DNA of 64,000 bases. It comes from Marine Group II euryarchaeote MED-G38 (GTDB taxonomy: Archaea; Thermoplasmatota; Poseidoniia; Poseidoniales; Thalassarchaeaceae). The notes beneath the pieces were generated by a model that was not told the origin of the DNA, did no database searches, and saw only the letters and a list, made by a program, of their open reading frames with translations. The position numbers and the translations under genes are program-made. Numbering within the stretch: position 1 is the stretch's first letter; every line of letters starts with the position of its first letter. Shown here one piece after another: positions 29,785-39,232 of the stretch. The stretch spans positions 1 to 64,000 of the forward strand of contig NTJP01000010.1 of assembly GCA_002457145.1 (NCBI GenBank), written 5' to 3'.

Positions 29785-31833
29785 TTAAGCCTCAATCCTT
29801 AGTATACTATTACATTCTGAGCATGGCATTCTCAAAGGTCTTACATTAGATTGAACTAGATTGGACTTACCACAAGAAGGGCATTTTACATGTGGTCCTC
29901 CGATTTTTTTACTTATTTTTTCAATCGTACCTGATGATGGTGAGACTAAAGATATTGGGAAGACTAGTAAAATACTTGTTGAAACAATTCCCAAAACAAT
30001 TTGCATTGGCAAACCCATCCAATATATAGAAAATGCTAGAGAACCTAGGACCAGAATCGTTATCATTGTAGGGACTCTAGCTCTTCTTTTAGTTAGGGCC
30101 AACCCAATCATAAGAGAAATTGATAGTGCTAAAACAGACATCATAGCAGAAACTAGTGGACTAAATAAAAATGAATTGGGTGGCACGAATTCAATTCTAA
30201 ATTCAGTATCCGAATCAATATCTTTATCTTCAACAGTAATTACTTCCATAATAATCCATCTTCTTAGCTCATAATTCATTTCATCAGCATATATATCACC
30301 TAATCCCGTTAACATGTTTGTTTTCATTCCGATAAGTAATGAGATTTCCGTCCAATATTTCTCTGCAGATGGTCTAACAAAATTTTCCACCAGTAGTTGC
30401 CTTTGTCCCTCCTCAACTCTATAAGATGATTCTATAGTGATTATAATTTCTTCAGAGCTAAAAGCTCTTGATTTTCCCATGTTAATATCTATTGTGGTAG
30501 GTCCTAGTTCAACAGGGTCAACACCAATTATTGATTCTATTTCTAAAAACAATCCATTTGCAAAGAATGACTTTAAGTCAGATTTAGATCCTATCAGATG
30601 GTTCTGTAAAGCCAATATTTCTGAATCATCTACCTTGCCATTATGTTTCTCAGAAGATTTTATTGAATTTGAATATTCATTAAGATTTTTCCACCAACTA
30701 TTCGAATCTAAGGTATTATTTCCAATGTTATCTAATCCCCATCTAATCCATTGAGACATTGAACCATCAAATTCTATTGACACCTGTCGTTCTACTAAAT
30801 TCCCTTTGAATATTGCATCAACATTAATATCTAACTCTGCTCCTCCAGTCCTTAATGGTTCATTTTCTGGGTACCAATCATTTTGTCCGTCACCTCCTCC
30901 AATTGTTATGTCATGGGTTTTGTTCAATTCTAATATTAACCCTGGTTGAGGTACCAATTCAAAATCAAATCTAATTTCACCATTTAGGTTATCTGGTATC
31001 TCCCATACAAAAGTGACTTCCACACCTTCTTCTCTAAGAATTGCAATAGGACTATCACTTATCTCTAAATTCTGAACTTTAGCCTTACCTTCTGATCCAG
31101 ACCACATCCTATCTTCAAATCCTGATTTAATCAAAACTGGAAAATATGCTAAATTTCCCAAAACACTTGCTTCATTCATAATTATTTCTAATAAAGGTAG
31201 TTTAACACTCATGTGAGCATTATATTCTTCTGAGCCCCAAAGAAATTTAACTCCAGTATTTTCATCTCCTGGGTTAGAAAATATTAAATTTTGAACATTT
31301 AGTGTTATCTCTATCACATCTCCTTCTGATAATGTTCCTTGGCCAACATTGACTGGTATCTGGATTTCTCCTTGTCCTGTGAACATTAATTCAGGCATAC
31401 TTAATGTCCCTTGGTAGGTATTACCTCCTACTTTTACTTCTAATGTAGCATTGATTGTAAAGCCAGCAGCTTCTTGTAATTCATAAGGAATCACAAAGTT
31501 CCAAATTTCTGCTGAATATTCTCCCTCAGTTCTCCAGATAACTTCCCATGTTCCTATCTTTACCTCTCCTCCTATTGATGAGGTTACAATTTCTTCCACA
31601 GGGTCTTGTTCCAAATCAGAATAAAACGGAGAAATGAACCCATCGTCAGAATCTCCTAATAAAAATAAATCAAATTCTGTTTGTGAACAACACTGTTGCG
31701 ATTCTTCTCCGTTTACACTCATTGGAGACAGTATAATCACGATTAAAAGTGCGCCCAAAAATAAAGCATAGCCTCTTTCACGAGTTATCATTTGTTCGCT
31801 GATTGTTATCACGTCCTTGAATGCGCCGCTCAC
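29785..31833 (-). CDS. Membrane/exported protein with C-terminal TM helices and zinc ribbon
   Basis: N-terminal signal, beta-rich ectodomain, TM helices, C-terminal VKCPSCGKSNLVQSNVRPLRMPCSECNSILRIEA. Confidence 0.75.
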   Translation of the reverse strand: MSGAFKDVITISEQMITRERGYALFLGALLIVIILSPMSVNGEESQQCCSQTEFDLFLLGDSDDGFISPFYSDLEQDPVEEIVTSSIGGEVKIGTWEVIWRTEGEYSAEIWNFVIPYELQEAAGFTINATLEVKVGGNTYQGTLSMPELMFTGQGEIQIPVNVGQGTLSEGDVIEITLNVQNLIFSNPGDENTGVKFLWGSEEYNAHMSVKLPLLEIIMNEASVLGNLAYFPVLIKSGFEDRMWSGSEGKAKVQNLEISDSPIAILREEGVEVTFVWEIPDNLNGEIRFDFELVPQPGLILELNKTHDITIGGGDGQNDWYPENEPLRTGGAELDINVDAIFKGNLVERQVSIEFDGSMSQWIRWGLDNIGNNTLDSNSWWKNLNEYSNSIKSSEKHNGKVDDSEILALQNHLIGSKSDLKSFFANGLFLEIESIIGVDPVELGPTTIDINMGKSRAFSSEEIIITIESSYRVEEGQRQLLVENFVRPSAEKYWTEISLLIGMKTNMLTGLGDIYADEMNYELRRWIIMEVITVEDKDIDSDTEFRIEFVPPNSFLFSPLVSAMMSVLALSISLMIGLALTKRRARVPTMITILVLGSLAFSIYWMGLPMQIVLGIVSTSILLVFPISLVSPSSGTIEKISKKIGGPHVKCPSCGKSNLVQSNVRPLRMPCSECNSILRIEA

Positions 31834-31868
31834 AAAACTAATTTAAAGGCATTTTTCATATTTTATTT

Positions 31869-33599
31869 TCACCCATGTAGCCAAATCATCTCTATCGGAC
31901 CCGTGTTTGGTATTTTCTCTATCTTGGCAAAACCTACTCTTTCTAATTGACATATCATTCCTTCTGAAATATCCTTCATTTCCAATAAACCCTCTTGGAT
32001 CAATACATCTTTCTCAGATGGAATGTAGAGTATTGCATCCCTCGAATTATTTTTTGGTAACCAGTGTACGATCGGTCTTTTATCTATAATATCCATGGAT
32101 TCTATATTTCCATTTTTTTTATTTATTTTTATACTCGCGAAGTCTTTTAATCTAATCTTGTCACTTTTTTCTACATCTTGTTTTTCAATATATATTTTAC
32201 AATTATTTTCATCTATTATCCATTCTCTATGTCCTTCAACTAAATTTTCTGGATGGTTAGGAATTTTCAGTATTATGGGATTAATTCCTTCTATCTTTAA
32301 ATCAATTTCAATTGGTTCTCTGATAAAAGACCGCCTTGCAGTCAGCGAATCTATTTTTTTAACATTAAAAGACTCGAGAGTTTGCATTGAAATCGATATA
32401 TCCTTCTGTGATAGTCCTAAATCTATCCAAAAATCATTTAATGAACTAGCATTAAATCCTCTTCTTCTCAATGATTTAATTGTTGGTAATCTTATATCGT
32501 CCCAACCAGAATATTCATTTCTCATTATTGAATTTTTCATCCCAGAAGTGGAAAAACCTCCAAATTCGAACACTTTAACACGTCCCCAGTACAAAGTTTC
32601 TGGATACTCCCATTGAAAATGTTCGTATAGTAACTTCTGCTTCCTCGTACTATCCATTAAGTCCTTTCCTCTGATTATGTGGGAAACACCTTGTTCATGA
32701 TCTTCAATAGCACTTTGAAAATCTAATAATGGCCAGACTTTATATTTTTCACCAACAAGTGGGTGTTTTCTATGTTGAATTCTTAAAGCAGGCCAATCTC
32801 TTAGTGCAGGATTTGGGATTTCCATGGATGTCTTAACACGTACAACTGCATCTCCTTCTTCTATATCACCACTAATCATCTTATCCCAATCCTCTAGATT
32901 TTCTTCAATACTTCTTTCACGATAAGGGCTACTGACTCCATCATCTCTTAATTTCTTGAATTCTTTAGAACTACATCTACATACATATCCAAATCCATTA
33001 GAAATCATTTCCTGAGCATATTTCAGATAAATCGGCATTCTCTCACTAGCCTTAATTATTACATCTGGCTTTCGTCCAGTTATCCATTCATAATCCTCTT
33101 CTATCCATTTATAAGCATCCAACAATGGAGGCTTGACTTTTGTATCCGTATCATCAAATCTTAGGATTAATTTACCATTATATTTTTCAGCAAATTTAGA
33201 ATTTACTACGACCCCTCTGGAGTGCCCTATTGTCAATGGGCCGTTTGGATTAGGAGCAAATCTAAGTACAACCTTTCGATTTTCAGCATTATTCAAATCA
33301 GGAAGGCCTACTCTACGCTTCTGCTTCTTTCTTATTAATGCGTCAGGATTTTCTTTAGCGAGTAACCTCTCTATATGTCCAATGCCATGTTCTTTTGCAA
33401 TATTATTAGCCCTTGTCACTTCACTTTCAACATAGGACTTCAACAACTTAGCTTTACTTCGTAAATCTTTCCTTTCAGACATTATTCTTCCGAGTACACT
33501 CCCAGAAACTCCTTTCCCCTTGTATTCCAAGGAATTTTGAAGAGCATATTTTCTAACGATATTTTCAATTTCGATTCCCCAATCCTCTTCTTCACTCAT
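31869..33599 (-). CDS. gltX: Glutamyl-tRNA synthetase (archaeal type)
   Basis: RFAPNPNGPLTIGHSRG HIGH region, DDTDTKVKPP, STSGMKNSIMRNEYSGWDDIRLPTIKSLRRRGF. Confidence 0.94.
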   Translation of the reverse strand: MSEEEDWGIEIENIVRKYALQNSLEYKGKGVSGSVLGRIMSERKDLRSKAKLLKSYVESEVTRANNIAKEHGIGHIERLLAKENPDALIRKKQKRRVGLPDLNNAENRKVVLRFAPNPNGPLTIGHSRGVVVNSKFAEKYNGKLILRFDDTDTKVKPPLLDAYKWIEEDYEWITGRKPDVIIKASERMPIYLKYAQEMISNGFGYVCRCSSKEFKKLRDDGVSSPYRERSIEENLEDWDKMISGDIEEGDAVVRVKTSMEIPNPALRDWPALRIQHRKHPLVGEKYKVWPLLDFQSAIEDHEQGVSHIIRGKDLMDSTRKQKLLYEHFQWEYPETLYWGRVKVFEFGGFSTSGMKNSIMRNEYSGWDDIRLPTIKSLRRRGFNASSLNDFWIDLGLSQKDISISMQTLESFNVKKIDSLTARRSFIREPIEIDLKIEGINPIILKIPNHPENLVEGHREWIIDENNCKIYIEKQDVEKSDKIRLKDFASIKINKKNGNIESMDIIDKRPIVHWLPKNNSRDAILYIPSEKDVLIQEGLLEMKDISEGMICQLERVGFAKIEKIPNTGPIEMIWLHG

Positions 33600-33645
33600 A
33601 TTACGCTACACTCTCACATATATCTTACATTTCACCATTCTCATT

Positions 33646-34380
33646 TCACCATTCGTATAGTGAAGTTTGTTTCATATTTGTACAATATTCACTTCTAAGT
33701 GGAGCTGGCATTTTATGAACACTCATCCATTTATCCTTCACAGTTTTCCAACTCCATCTTAATTCATCATGAGGGAAATTACCCAAAATCATTTTTTCTA
33801 CTGCAATTTTAGTAACTGGATCAGAAGGATATCCTGAGCCAATGCTAAAACTCATATTTTTACCTATCCTTTCTATTTCAGAATCTCGAGTAACTTTTGC
33901 TATTATGCTTGCTGCTCCTGTTACTAAATCTCTATCATCCATCTTATGTTTTGAGATTATTTTTGTTTTTTCCCATCTCTCTCCCAAATTATCTCTCACA
34001 TTAGCTCCAAACCTTTCCTCATTAACATCACAAGCATCCAGATTAATTTGTTCAATTTTTAAAGAAAAACCATTTTTTTTAATTACTTCTGAAAATAGTC
34101 TAACTTCTAATTTATTTAGATTATTTTTTTCCATTTCTAAATCTATCTCGCTAGAGGGACATATAATTGTGCTGACATTCCATTTTTTTTTCTTACAATT
34201 TTCAATAATGGCTTCATATAAAAAATTTCTTTTGTTCTTACTAACCTTTTTAGATTCTTTAACTCCTATTTCTTCAAGTATTCTAATGTCTCTTTTTGGG
34301 ATTCTCAATGCTGTTACTACCAAAGGCCCTATGACCGGCCCTCTTCCAGCCTCATCTACTCCAATTATTGTGTTCGCCAT
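33646..34380 (-). CDS. rnhB: Ribonuclease HII
   Basis: IGVDEAGRGPVIGPLVV, GVKESKKVSKNKR, AASIIAKVTRDSEI, GSGYPSDPVT. Confidence 0.94.
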   Translation of the reverse strand: MANTIIGVDEAGRGPVIGPLVVTALRIPKRDIRILEEIGVKESKKVSKNKRNFLYEAIIENCKKKKWNVSTIICPSSEIDLEMEKNNLNKLEVRLFSEVIKKNGFSLKIEQINLDACDVNEERFGANVRDNLGERWEKTKIISKHKMDDRDLVTGAASIIAKVTRDSEIERIGKNMSFSIGSGYPSDPVTKIAVEKMILGNFPHDELRWSWKTVKDKWMSVHKMPAPLRSEYCTNMKQTSLYEW

Positions 34381-34471
34381 GCTACCCTGTCGGGGTAGTA
34401 ATTATTCATTTATCCTATTTTTTGAATCAAAAATACGAAGACTTAATGTTAATTGCTTACTATGACATATC

Positions 34472-34663
34472 ATGTCTCCTTTTTGGCCCTTTAAGAAAAA
34501 GCCTCGAAAATCACCTCTCAGAAAAAATGATTATACAGAAAATATTGTTGAATATGAAAGAAATACCTCTACAAAAAAAGACTCTAAAAAAAATGACAAT
34601 AGTCATCTAAACAATAAAAATTTTTTGAATGCTCTTAAAATTTTGGATCAATCTAAAGAGTGA
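34472..34663 (+). CDS. Small Lys-rich hypothetical protein
   Basis: 63 aa ORF MSPFWPFKKKPRKSPLRKND... between rnhB and pheT. Confidence 0.4.
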   Translation: MSPFWPFKKKPRKSPLRKNDYTENIVEYERNTSTKKDSKKNDNSHLNNKNFLNALKILDQSKE

Positions 34664-34666
34664 GTT

Positions 34667-36421
34667 TCAAATCAAGGGATCTGACGCTACTTTATTTATC
34701 TCAGTAATACTAAATTCTCCTCCATGGATCGGAGTTTTTAGGCCATATCGTTCGCTCACTAGAGGGTCTATTTCTCCAAATTGACCAATTTCAATATTTC
34801 GAACTATTATTTTAGCACCTCTTCCAAAAAGCCAAGGAGATTTTTGTTCTTTAATTGGTTTATATTTAACATCCTCACTAAGTATTCCTAAATCCCTAAT
34901 AATAGATTGAACATATCCTTTGGCCGAAGTAAACCCACCTCCTACTTCTGCACATGACCAAGAAAATGAGTAACTATTCTTAGAATCATTAACTACATGT
35001 CCAAGTTCATAGATACGTTGTGGTAACTCTTGATGTCTATTTGCAGCTAATATCTGTAATAATGATGGAAGTATATACTGTCTAAGTATTGTGTGTTCTG
35101 AACTAATTGGATTAGAAATACTCGTTACTAACCCCTTTTTCTCCCATCTAGTTCTTTCAAATTGATCTCGTTCATTTGATAGAGTCAAACTTTGTATTTC
35201 CTGTAATCCTAGTGCACGTAAACTCGCTCTAATTCTCCTATTCATCTGGGCAGATTTTAGCGGCAATGCATCTAGATGTATCGAAGACATCTGTTCGGGT
35301 AGATTATTGTATCCAAATCCTATTGCTATATCCTCAACAATATCTATTGGGTGCATTATGTCACTTCTCCATCTGGGCATTGAAATAATATGCTCAGTCT
35401 CTCCAATAACACAATCAGACCATCTTTCAGCTTTATTGGGTCCGTCAGTAACTGTCCTAGATTCCAGCAATTGCCCCCCCATTTTACTTATAGATTCTTT
35501 AATTTCTAAATTACTTAATCTCATACCAAGTATTTTCTCTATTAACTTATCCGGGATTCTATGATTTATCGCAGTTCCATCGGGCGTAATTGATGATTTT
35601 TTATCAGTAAATTTTATCTCTAAACTTTCAATAGTTCCATTTCTTTCTCGAAGTGCCAAGCAAATTAACAATAGACATGCTTCACATGATCTTTTATCCC
35701 ATCCTGTTACATCGATAAAAAAATCTTTAGTTTTACTTGTAACTGTGGTTTTTTGACCATTAATAATGGGAGGAAATGAGACAACATCATTATTTGAATC
35801 TAATATCACTGGAAATGTATCTAAGTCTTTCATAAGATGAGAATATTCAATTCCTTTTGGATGCTTTTCAAGGATTTCTGTAATACTCATATCAGAATTC
35901 TCAGATAAAGGTATAAATTTAAACGACGAATTAACTGTCTTGACTTTAAATGGTGGTTTTATTTTTTCTAAATCGTGAACTCCTATTGAGGATAATTTTC
36001 TTTTTCTACCGAGAGTTAGATGTAATTTTTCTTGATGATCCATTAATGATTGGATAAATTTTTCTTTTTCTTCGATATTATTTCCAGTTTTTACATCTCG
36101 GACAATAGCTGACATTATAACCGGGCGTACATTTTCGAGACTCTTTTCTACATATACAACGCAATTTCCTTTTTTTACATTTATTATTGTATCCTCTTTC
36201 TTATCTCCCAAGAAAGATCGCGCAGCTTTTGCCAAAGTCTCATGACTTAACAAGTCAGGCCTATCAGGAAAAACCTCTATATCTATTCTCTCTTCATTAT
36301 TGCTTTCTACAGGACAACCAATTTCAGTTAACCAATTATCCCATATCTTTGATTTATGTTTGATACCATTTATTTCTTGGATATACCTTAATAATTCATG
36401 TTCTAGAGTAATCGTTGGCAT
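34667..36421 (-). CDS. pheT: Phenylalanyl-tRNA synthetase beta subunit
   Basis: RIDIEVFPDRPDLLSHETLARA-like B1 region, RWRSDIMHPIDIVEDIAIGFGYNN, NPISSEHTILRQYILPSLLQ. Confidence 0.94.
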   Translation of the reverse strand: MPTITLEHELLRYIQEINGIKHKSKIWDNWLTEIGCPVESNNEERIDIEVFPDRPDLLSHETLAKAARSFLGDKKEDTIINVKKGNCVVYVEKSLENVRPVIMSAIVRDVKTGNNIEEKEKFIQSLMDHQEKLHLTLGRKRKLSSIGVHDLEKIKPPFKVKTVNSSFKFIPLSENSDMSITEILEKHPKGIEYSHLMKDLDTFPVILDSNNDVVSFPPIINGQKTTVTSKTKDFFIDVTGWDKRSCEACLLLICLALRERNGTIESLEIKFTDKKSSITPDGTAINHRIPDKLIEKILGMRLSNLEIKESISKMGGQLLESRTVTDGPNKAERWSDCVIGETEHIISMPRWRSDIMHPIDIVEDIAIGFGYNNLPEQMSSIHLDALPLKSAQMNRRIRASLRALGLQEIQSLTLSNERDQFERTRWEKKGLVTSISNPISSEHTILRQYILPSLLQILAANRHQELPQRIYELGHVVNDSKNSYSFSWSCAEVGGGFTSAKGYVQSIIRDLGILSEDVKYKPIKEQKSPWLFGRGAKIIVRNIEIGQFGEIDPLVSERYGLKTPIHGGEFSITEINKVASDPLI

Positions 36422-36430
36422 TTTGAAACC

Positions 36431-37975
36431 TCAATTTCCCAGCCACATAGGTAAAGATTTGTTATATCCTATCAATCGAAGGCCTGAGATTGCTGCTGTA
36501 TCGAAACTATTGGCCCTTAAGTTCCTTCTACCTATTTTTTCCAATCCATCAATACCAAGTTCATACATCCATTCTTTTAATTCTAATTCTTTAACTTGTA
36601 TGTTTTCATTAATCTTCGAATCTTCTGCTGGACCTATTATTCCTATGCATCCCGAAGCTACGGAAATAAGCATATCCTCTACTGTTGGCTGCTTATCAAT
36701 TTTCATGAAAACTTTTAGATTGTTTTCTACAAAACTCCAAGACTTAATTGCCAAACCGATTGTAGGCAGACAGGCAGCAACTCTGCTTCCTCCAGGAGCT
36801 GATGCATCAACTATCGCACCATCTAATTTAAGCTCAATAACTAATCTAAACAAATCTTTAACTCTGTTTACATGATTCTTCAGGAATACCATTGATGATT
36901 CTTTCATTCTACTGGCCAGTGATACTATTATCGCTTCTAATTCAGCGTCATTAAGATATGGCATTTGGGCTAAATCAATTATTATTCCTGCACATAAGTC
37001 GATATGTTCCATAGAATTTACTAAATTCTCTTCATTGATTTCCAAAAAATCTATTTCTCTAGGATTTTTAAATACTAATGCAGGTTGATTCGATGCATAA
37101 CTGCCTTTCCACTTTTGAGCAGTTTCACACTCAATAAGCCATGGAACTTTGAATAAAATACCTTCAGAATCTGGATTTTTAGGAAGAATTAATGTGTAAT
37201 TATCTACTGTCTTATGAGTAGGTATTCTCTCGTTATTATCCGGTACTAAAATTATATTTTCTAATCCTTCGGTTATATTCTTTATCGGCTTATTAATATC
37301 TTGTTCTTGTTTACTGATTGCGGATTCTAATACTAATGCATCTTCATTAATCGTTAATCCAATGGGAGTTAAATATTCTTTGCAGTATTCTATTTCTTCT
37401 TCGTTTATGGAACGCATTAAAACATCTTCACCAGGAGGCGGGCAACTTCCTGCTATTATCAACTTCCCTCCGGCCATACCAAGGCCAGGTTCCGAGCCAG
37501 TGGATCCTAAAATTATCCCAACTCCACCATTCATTTTCGATCCTAACTTATCTCCGGCATGGCCTCTGACAATGATGGTGCCTCCTCTCATCTTTCCTCC
37601 AGCCTCGTTTCCTACAGAACCCTGAACTATAATTACTCCACCTTCCATCTGATAGCCAATTTTATCTCCTACATCTTTCTCAACTATTATCTTACCAGAC
37701 TTTTGAAAGGCACCTAACATAGATGTTGCCGAACCCTGTAAGGTGAATATTCCTCCTCTATTCATTGCACCAGCACATTCTCCTAAATCTCCTAATAGTA
37801 ATACCTTTGATTTCTTCGGAAGGTGAGTTATTGCTCCAATTTCTCCATTTCTGGGTTTTTCATCTTGGTCTCTACCCCAACCTATTTTGACAAGTAAATC
37901 TTTTTTCATAGCTTCAATAAGTAATTTATCAAGCTGTCTATTAAGTTTAATACTTTTTTCTGTGATTTCGCGCAT
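36431..37975 (-). CDS. GOGAT-related protein: N-terminal GXGXG beta-helix plus C-terminal degenerate FMN-type glutamate synthase region
   Basis: GGIFTLQGSATSMLGAF, GGVIIVQGSVGNEAGGKMRGGTIIVRGHAGDKLGSKMNGGVGIILGS; then DGAIVDASAPGGSRVAACLPTIGLAIKS...WMYELGIDGLEKIGRRNLRA. Confidence 0.78.
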   Translation of the reverse strand: MREITEKSIKLNRQLDKLLIEAMKKDLLVKIGWGRDQDEKPRNGEIGAITHLPKKSKVLLLGDLGECAGAMNRGGIFTLQGSATSMLGAFQKSGKIIVEKDVGDKIGYQMEGGVIIVQGSVGNEAGGKMRGGTIIVRGHAGDKLGSKMNGGVGIILGSTGSEPGLGMAGGKLIIAGSCPPPGEDVLMRSINEEEIEYCKEYLTPIGLTINEDALVLESAISKQEQDINKPIKNITEGLENIILVPDNNERIPTHKTVDNYTLILPKNPDSEGILFKVPWLIECETAQKWKGSYASNQPALVFKNPREIDFLEINEENLVNSMEHIDLCAGIIIDLAQMPYLNDAELEAIIVSLASRMKESSMVFLKNHVNRVKDLFRLVIELKLDGAIVDASAPGGSRVAACLPTIGLAIKSWSFVENNLKVFMKIDKQPTVEDMLISVASGCIGIIGPAEDSKINENIQVKELELKEWMYELGIDGLEKIGRRNLRANSFDTAAISGLRLIGYNKSLPMWLGN

Positions 37976-38134
37976 TTATCAATTCACCTCTTGTTTAGTC
38001 ATCTACTCGCATGACGTCCGAGAATAGACTTAGAAAAAAGGATATCCTATAATTAAATTATTTTTTTGAGGTTATGTTGATAGAGTTTATTCAATTCCAG
38101 TTAATTGAGAGACCTTCGGGGGCGTGATATAAAA

Positions 38135-39169
38135 ATGATAAAAGTAGCTATAAATGGTTATGGGACTATAGGAAAAAGAGTTGCAGATGCAGTAGATGCT
38201 CAAGATGATATGGAAGTAATAGGAGTTACTAAAACAGGTCCTAATTTCGGCTGCCAACTTGCTGTAAAAAAACAATATCCTCTTTATTGTACATCGGATG
38301 AAGAAGAAAAAATAAATCTTTTTTCAGAACAAGGTTACATATGTCATGGTGGAATTACTAAATTATTAGAATTAGCTGATATCGTTGTTGATTGCTCTCC
38401 AGGAAAAATGGGTAAAATGAATCTTGAGAAATACAAGGGTGCTGGAATTAAACATATTTTTCAAGGAGGAGAGAAACATGAGTTAACCGGACTCTCATAT
38501 ACATCATGCGCAAACCATAAAGCTGCCCTTAATGCTAATGGAGCACGCGTAGTGTCATGTAACACAACAGGACTTTCTCGAACCTTAGTCCCTTTACATG
38601 ATAATTGTGAGGGTATAAGCGTAGAATGTACCATGATAAGGAGGGCCGCCGATCCCGGAGATTCCCAACGAGGTCCGATTAATGCAATCAAACCAGTATT
38701 GAAAGTACCTAGTCACCATGGAATTGATGTTATGACAGTTAAACCTGAAATTAAAATCAATAGTCTTGCAGTAGCCGTCCCAACAACTTTAATGCACGTC
38801 CATTCCTTAGTAGTAGAGTTACCTCCTAATCATGGACTAACTACTGAATCAGTGATTAAACTTTGGAAAGAACAACCTAGAGTCATTGTTATGAACGGTA
38901 CTGAGAATCGTATACCAACAACTGCAGAAGTAATGGAATTGTCTAGAGATATTGGTAGGAAATGGGGTGATCTGCATGAAATATTTGTATGGGAGGAAGC
39001 TGTTTCATTGAAGGGTAATAAATTATATTATTTTCAAGCTGTACACCAAGAAAGTGACGTTATACCAGAGAATATTGACTGTATTAGGGCTTTGATGGGA
39101 ACAAATTCTGATTGGAAAAATTCTGTTTCAATTACTGATGAGGCCATTTCAAGATATAATGGTATTTAA
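38135..39169 (+). CDS. gap: Glyceraldehyde-3-phosphate dehydrogenase (archaeal type II)
   Basis: MIKVAINGYGTIGKRVADAV, VVSCNTTGLSRTLVPL, MIRRAADPGDSQRGPINAI. Confidence 0.95.
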   Translation: MIKVAINGYGTIGKRVADAVDAQDDMEVIGVTKTGPNFGCQLAVKKQYPLYCTSDEEEKINLFSEQGYICHGGITKLLELADIVVDCSPGKMGKMNLEKYKGAGIKHIFQGGEKHELTGLSYTSCANHKAALNANGARVVSCNTTGLSRTLVPLHDNCEGISVECTMIRRAADPGDSQRGPINAIKPVLKVPSHHGIDVMTVKPEIKINSLAVAVPTTLMHVHSLVVELPPNHGLTTESVIKLWKEQPRVIVMNGTENRIPTTAEVMELSRDIGRKWGDLHEIFVWEEAVSLKGNKLYYFQAVHQESDVIPENIDCIRALMGTNSDWKNSVSITDEAISRYNGI

Positions 39170-39232
39170 TGACTCATTTAAGGTACAAAAGATGTTAATA
39201 GTCAAAAGGAGGACTATTCACGCCTATAAGGA

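Noticed and set aside
32500-32600. Apparent loss of KMSKS in GluRS (STSGM)
   Set aside because: Archaeal GluRS commonly have STS-type versions of this loop; not clearly anomalous.
31907-34465. Plus-strand ORFs opposite gltX and rnhB (e.g. 32095-32616, 33842-34465)
   Set aside because: Antisense to well-supported housekeeping genes; Ser/Leu/Phe-rich translations typical of antisense AT-rich DNA.
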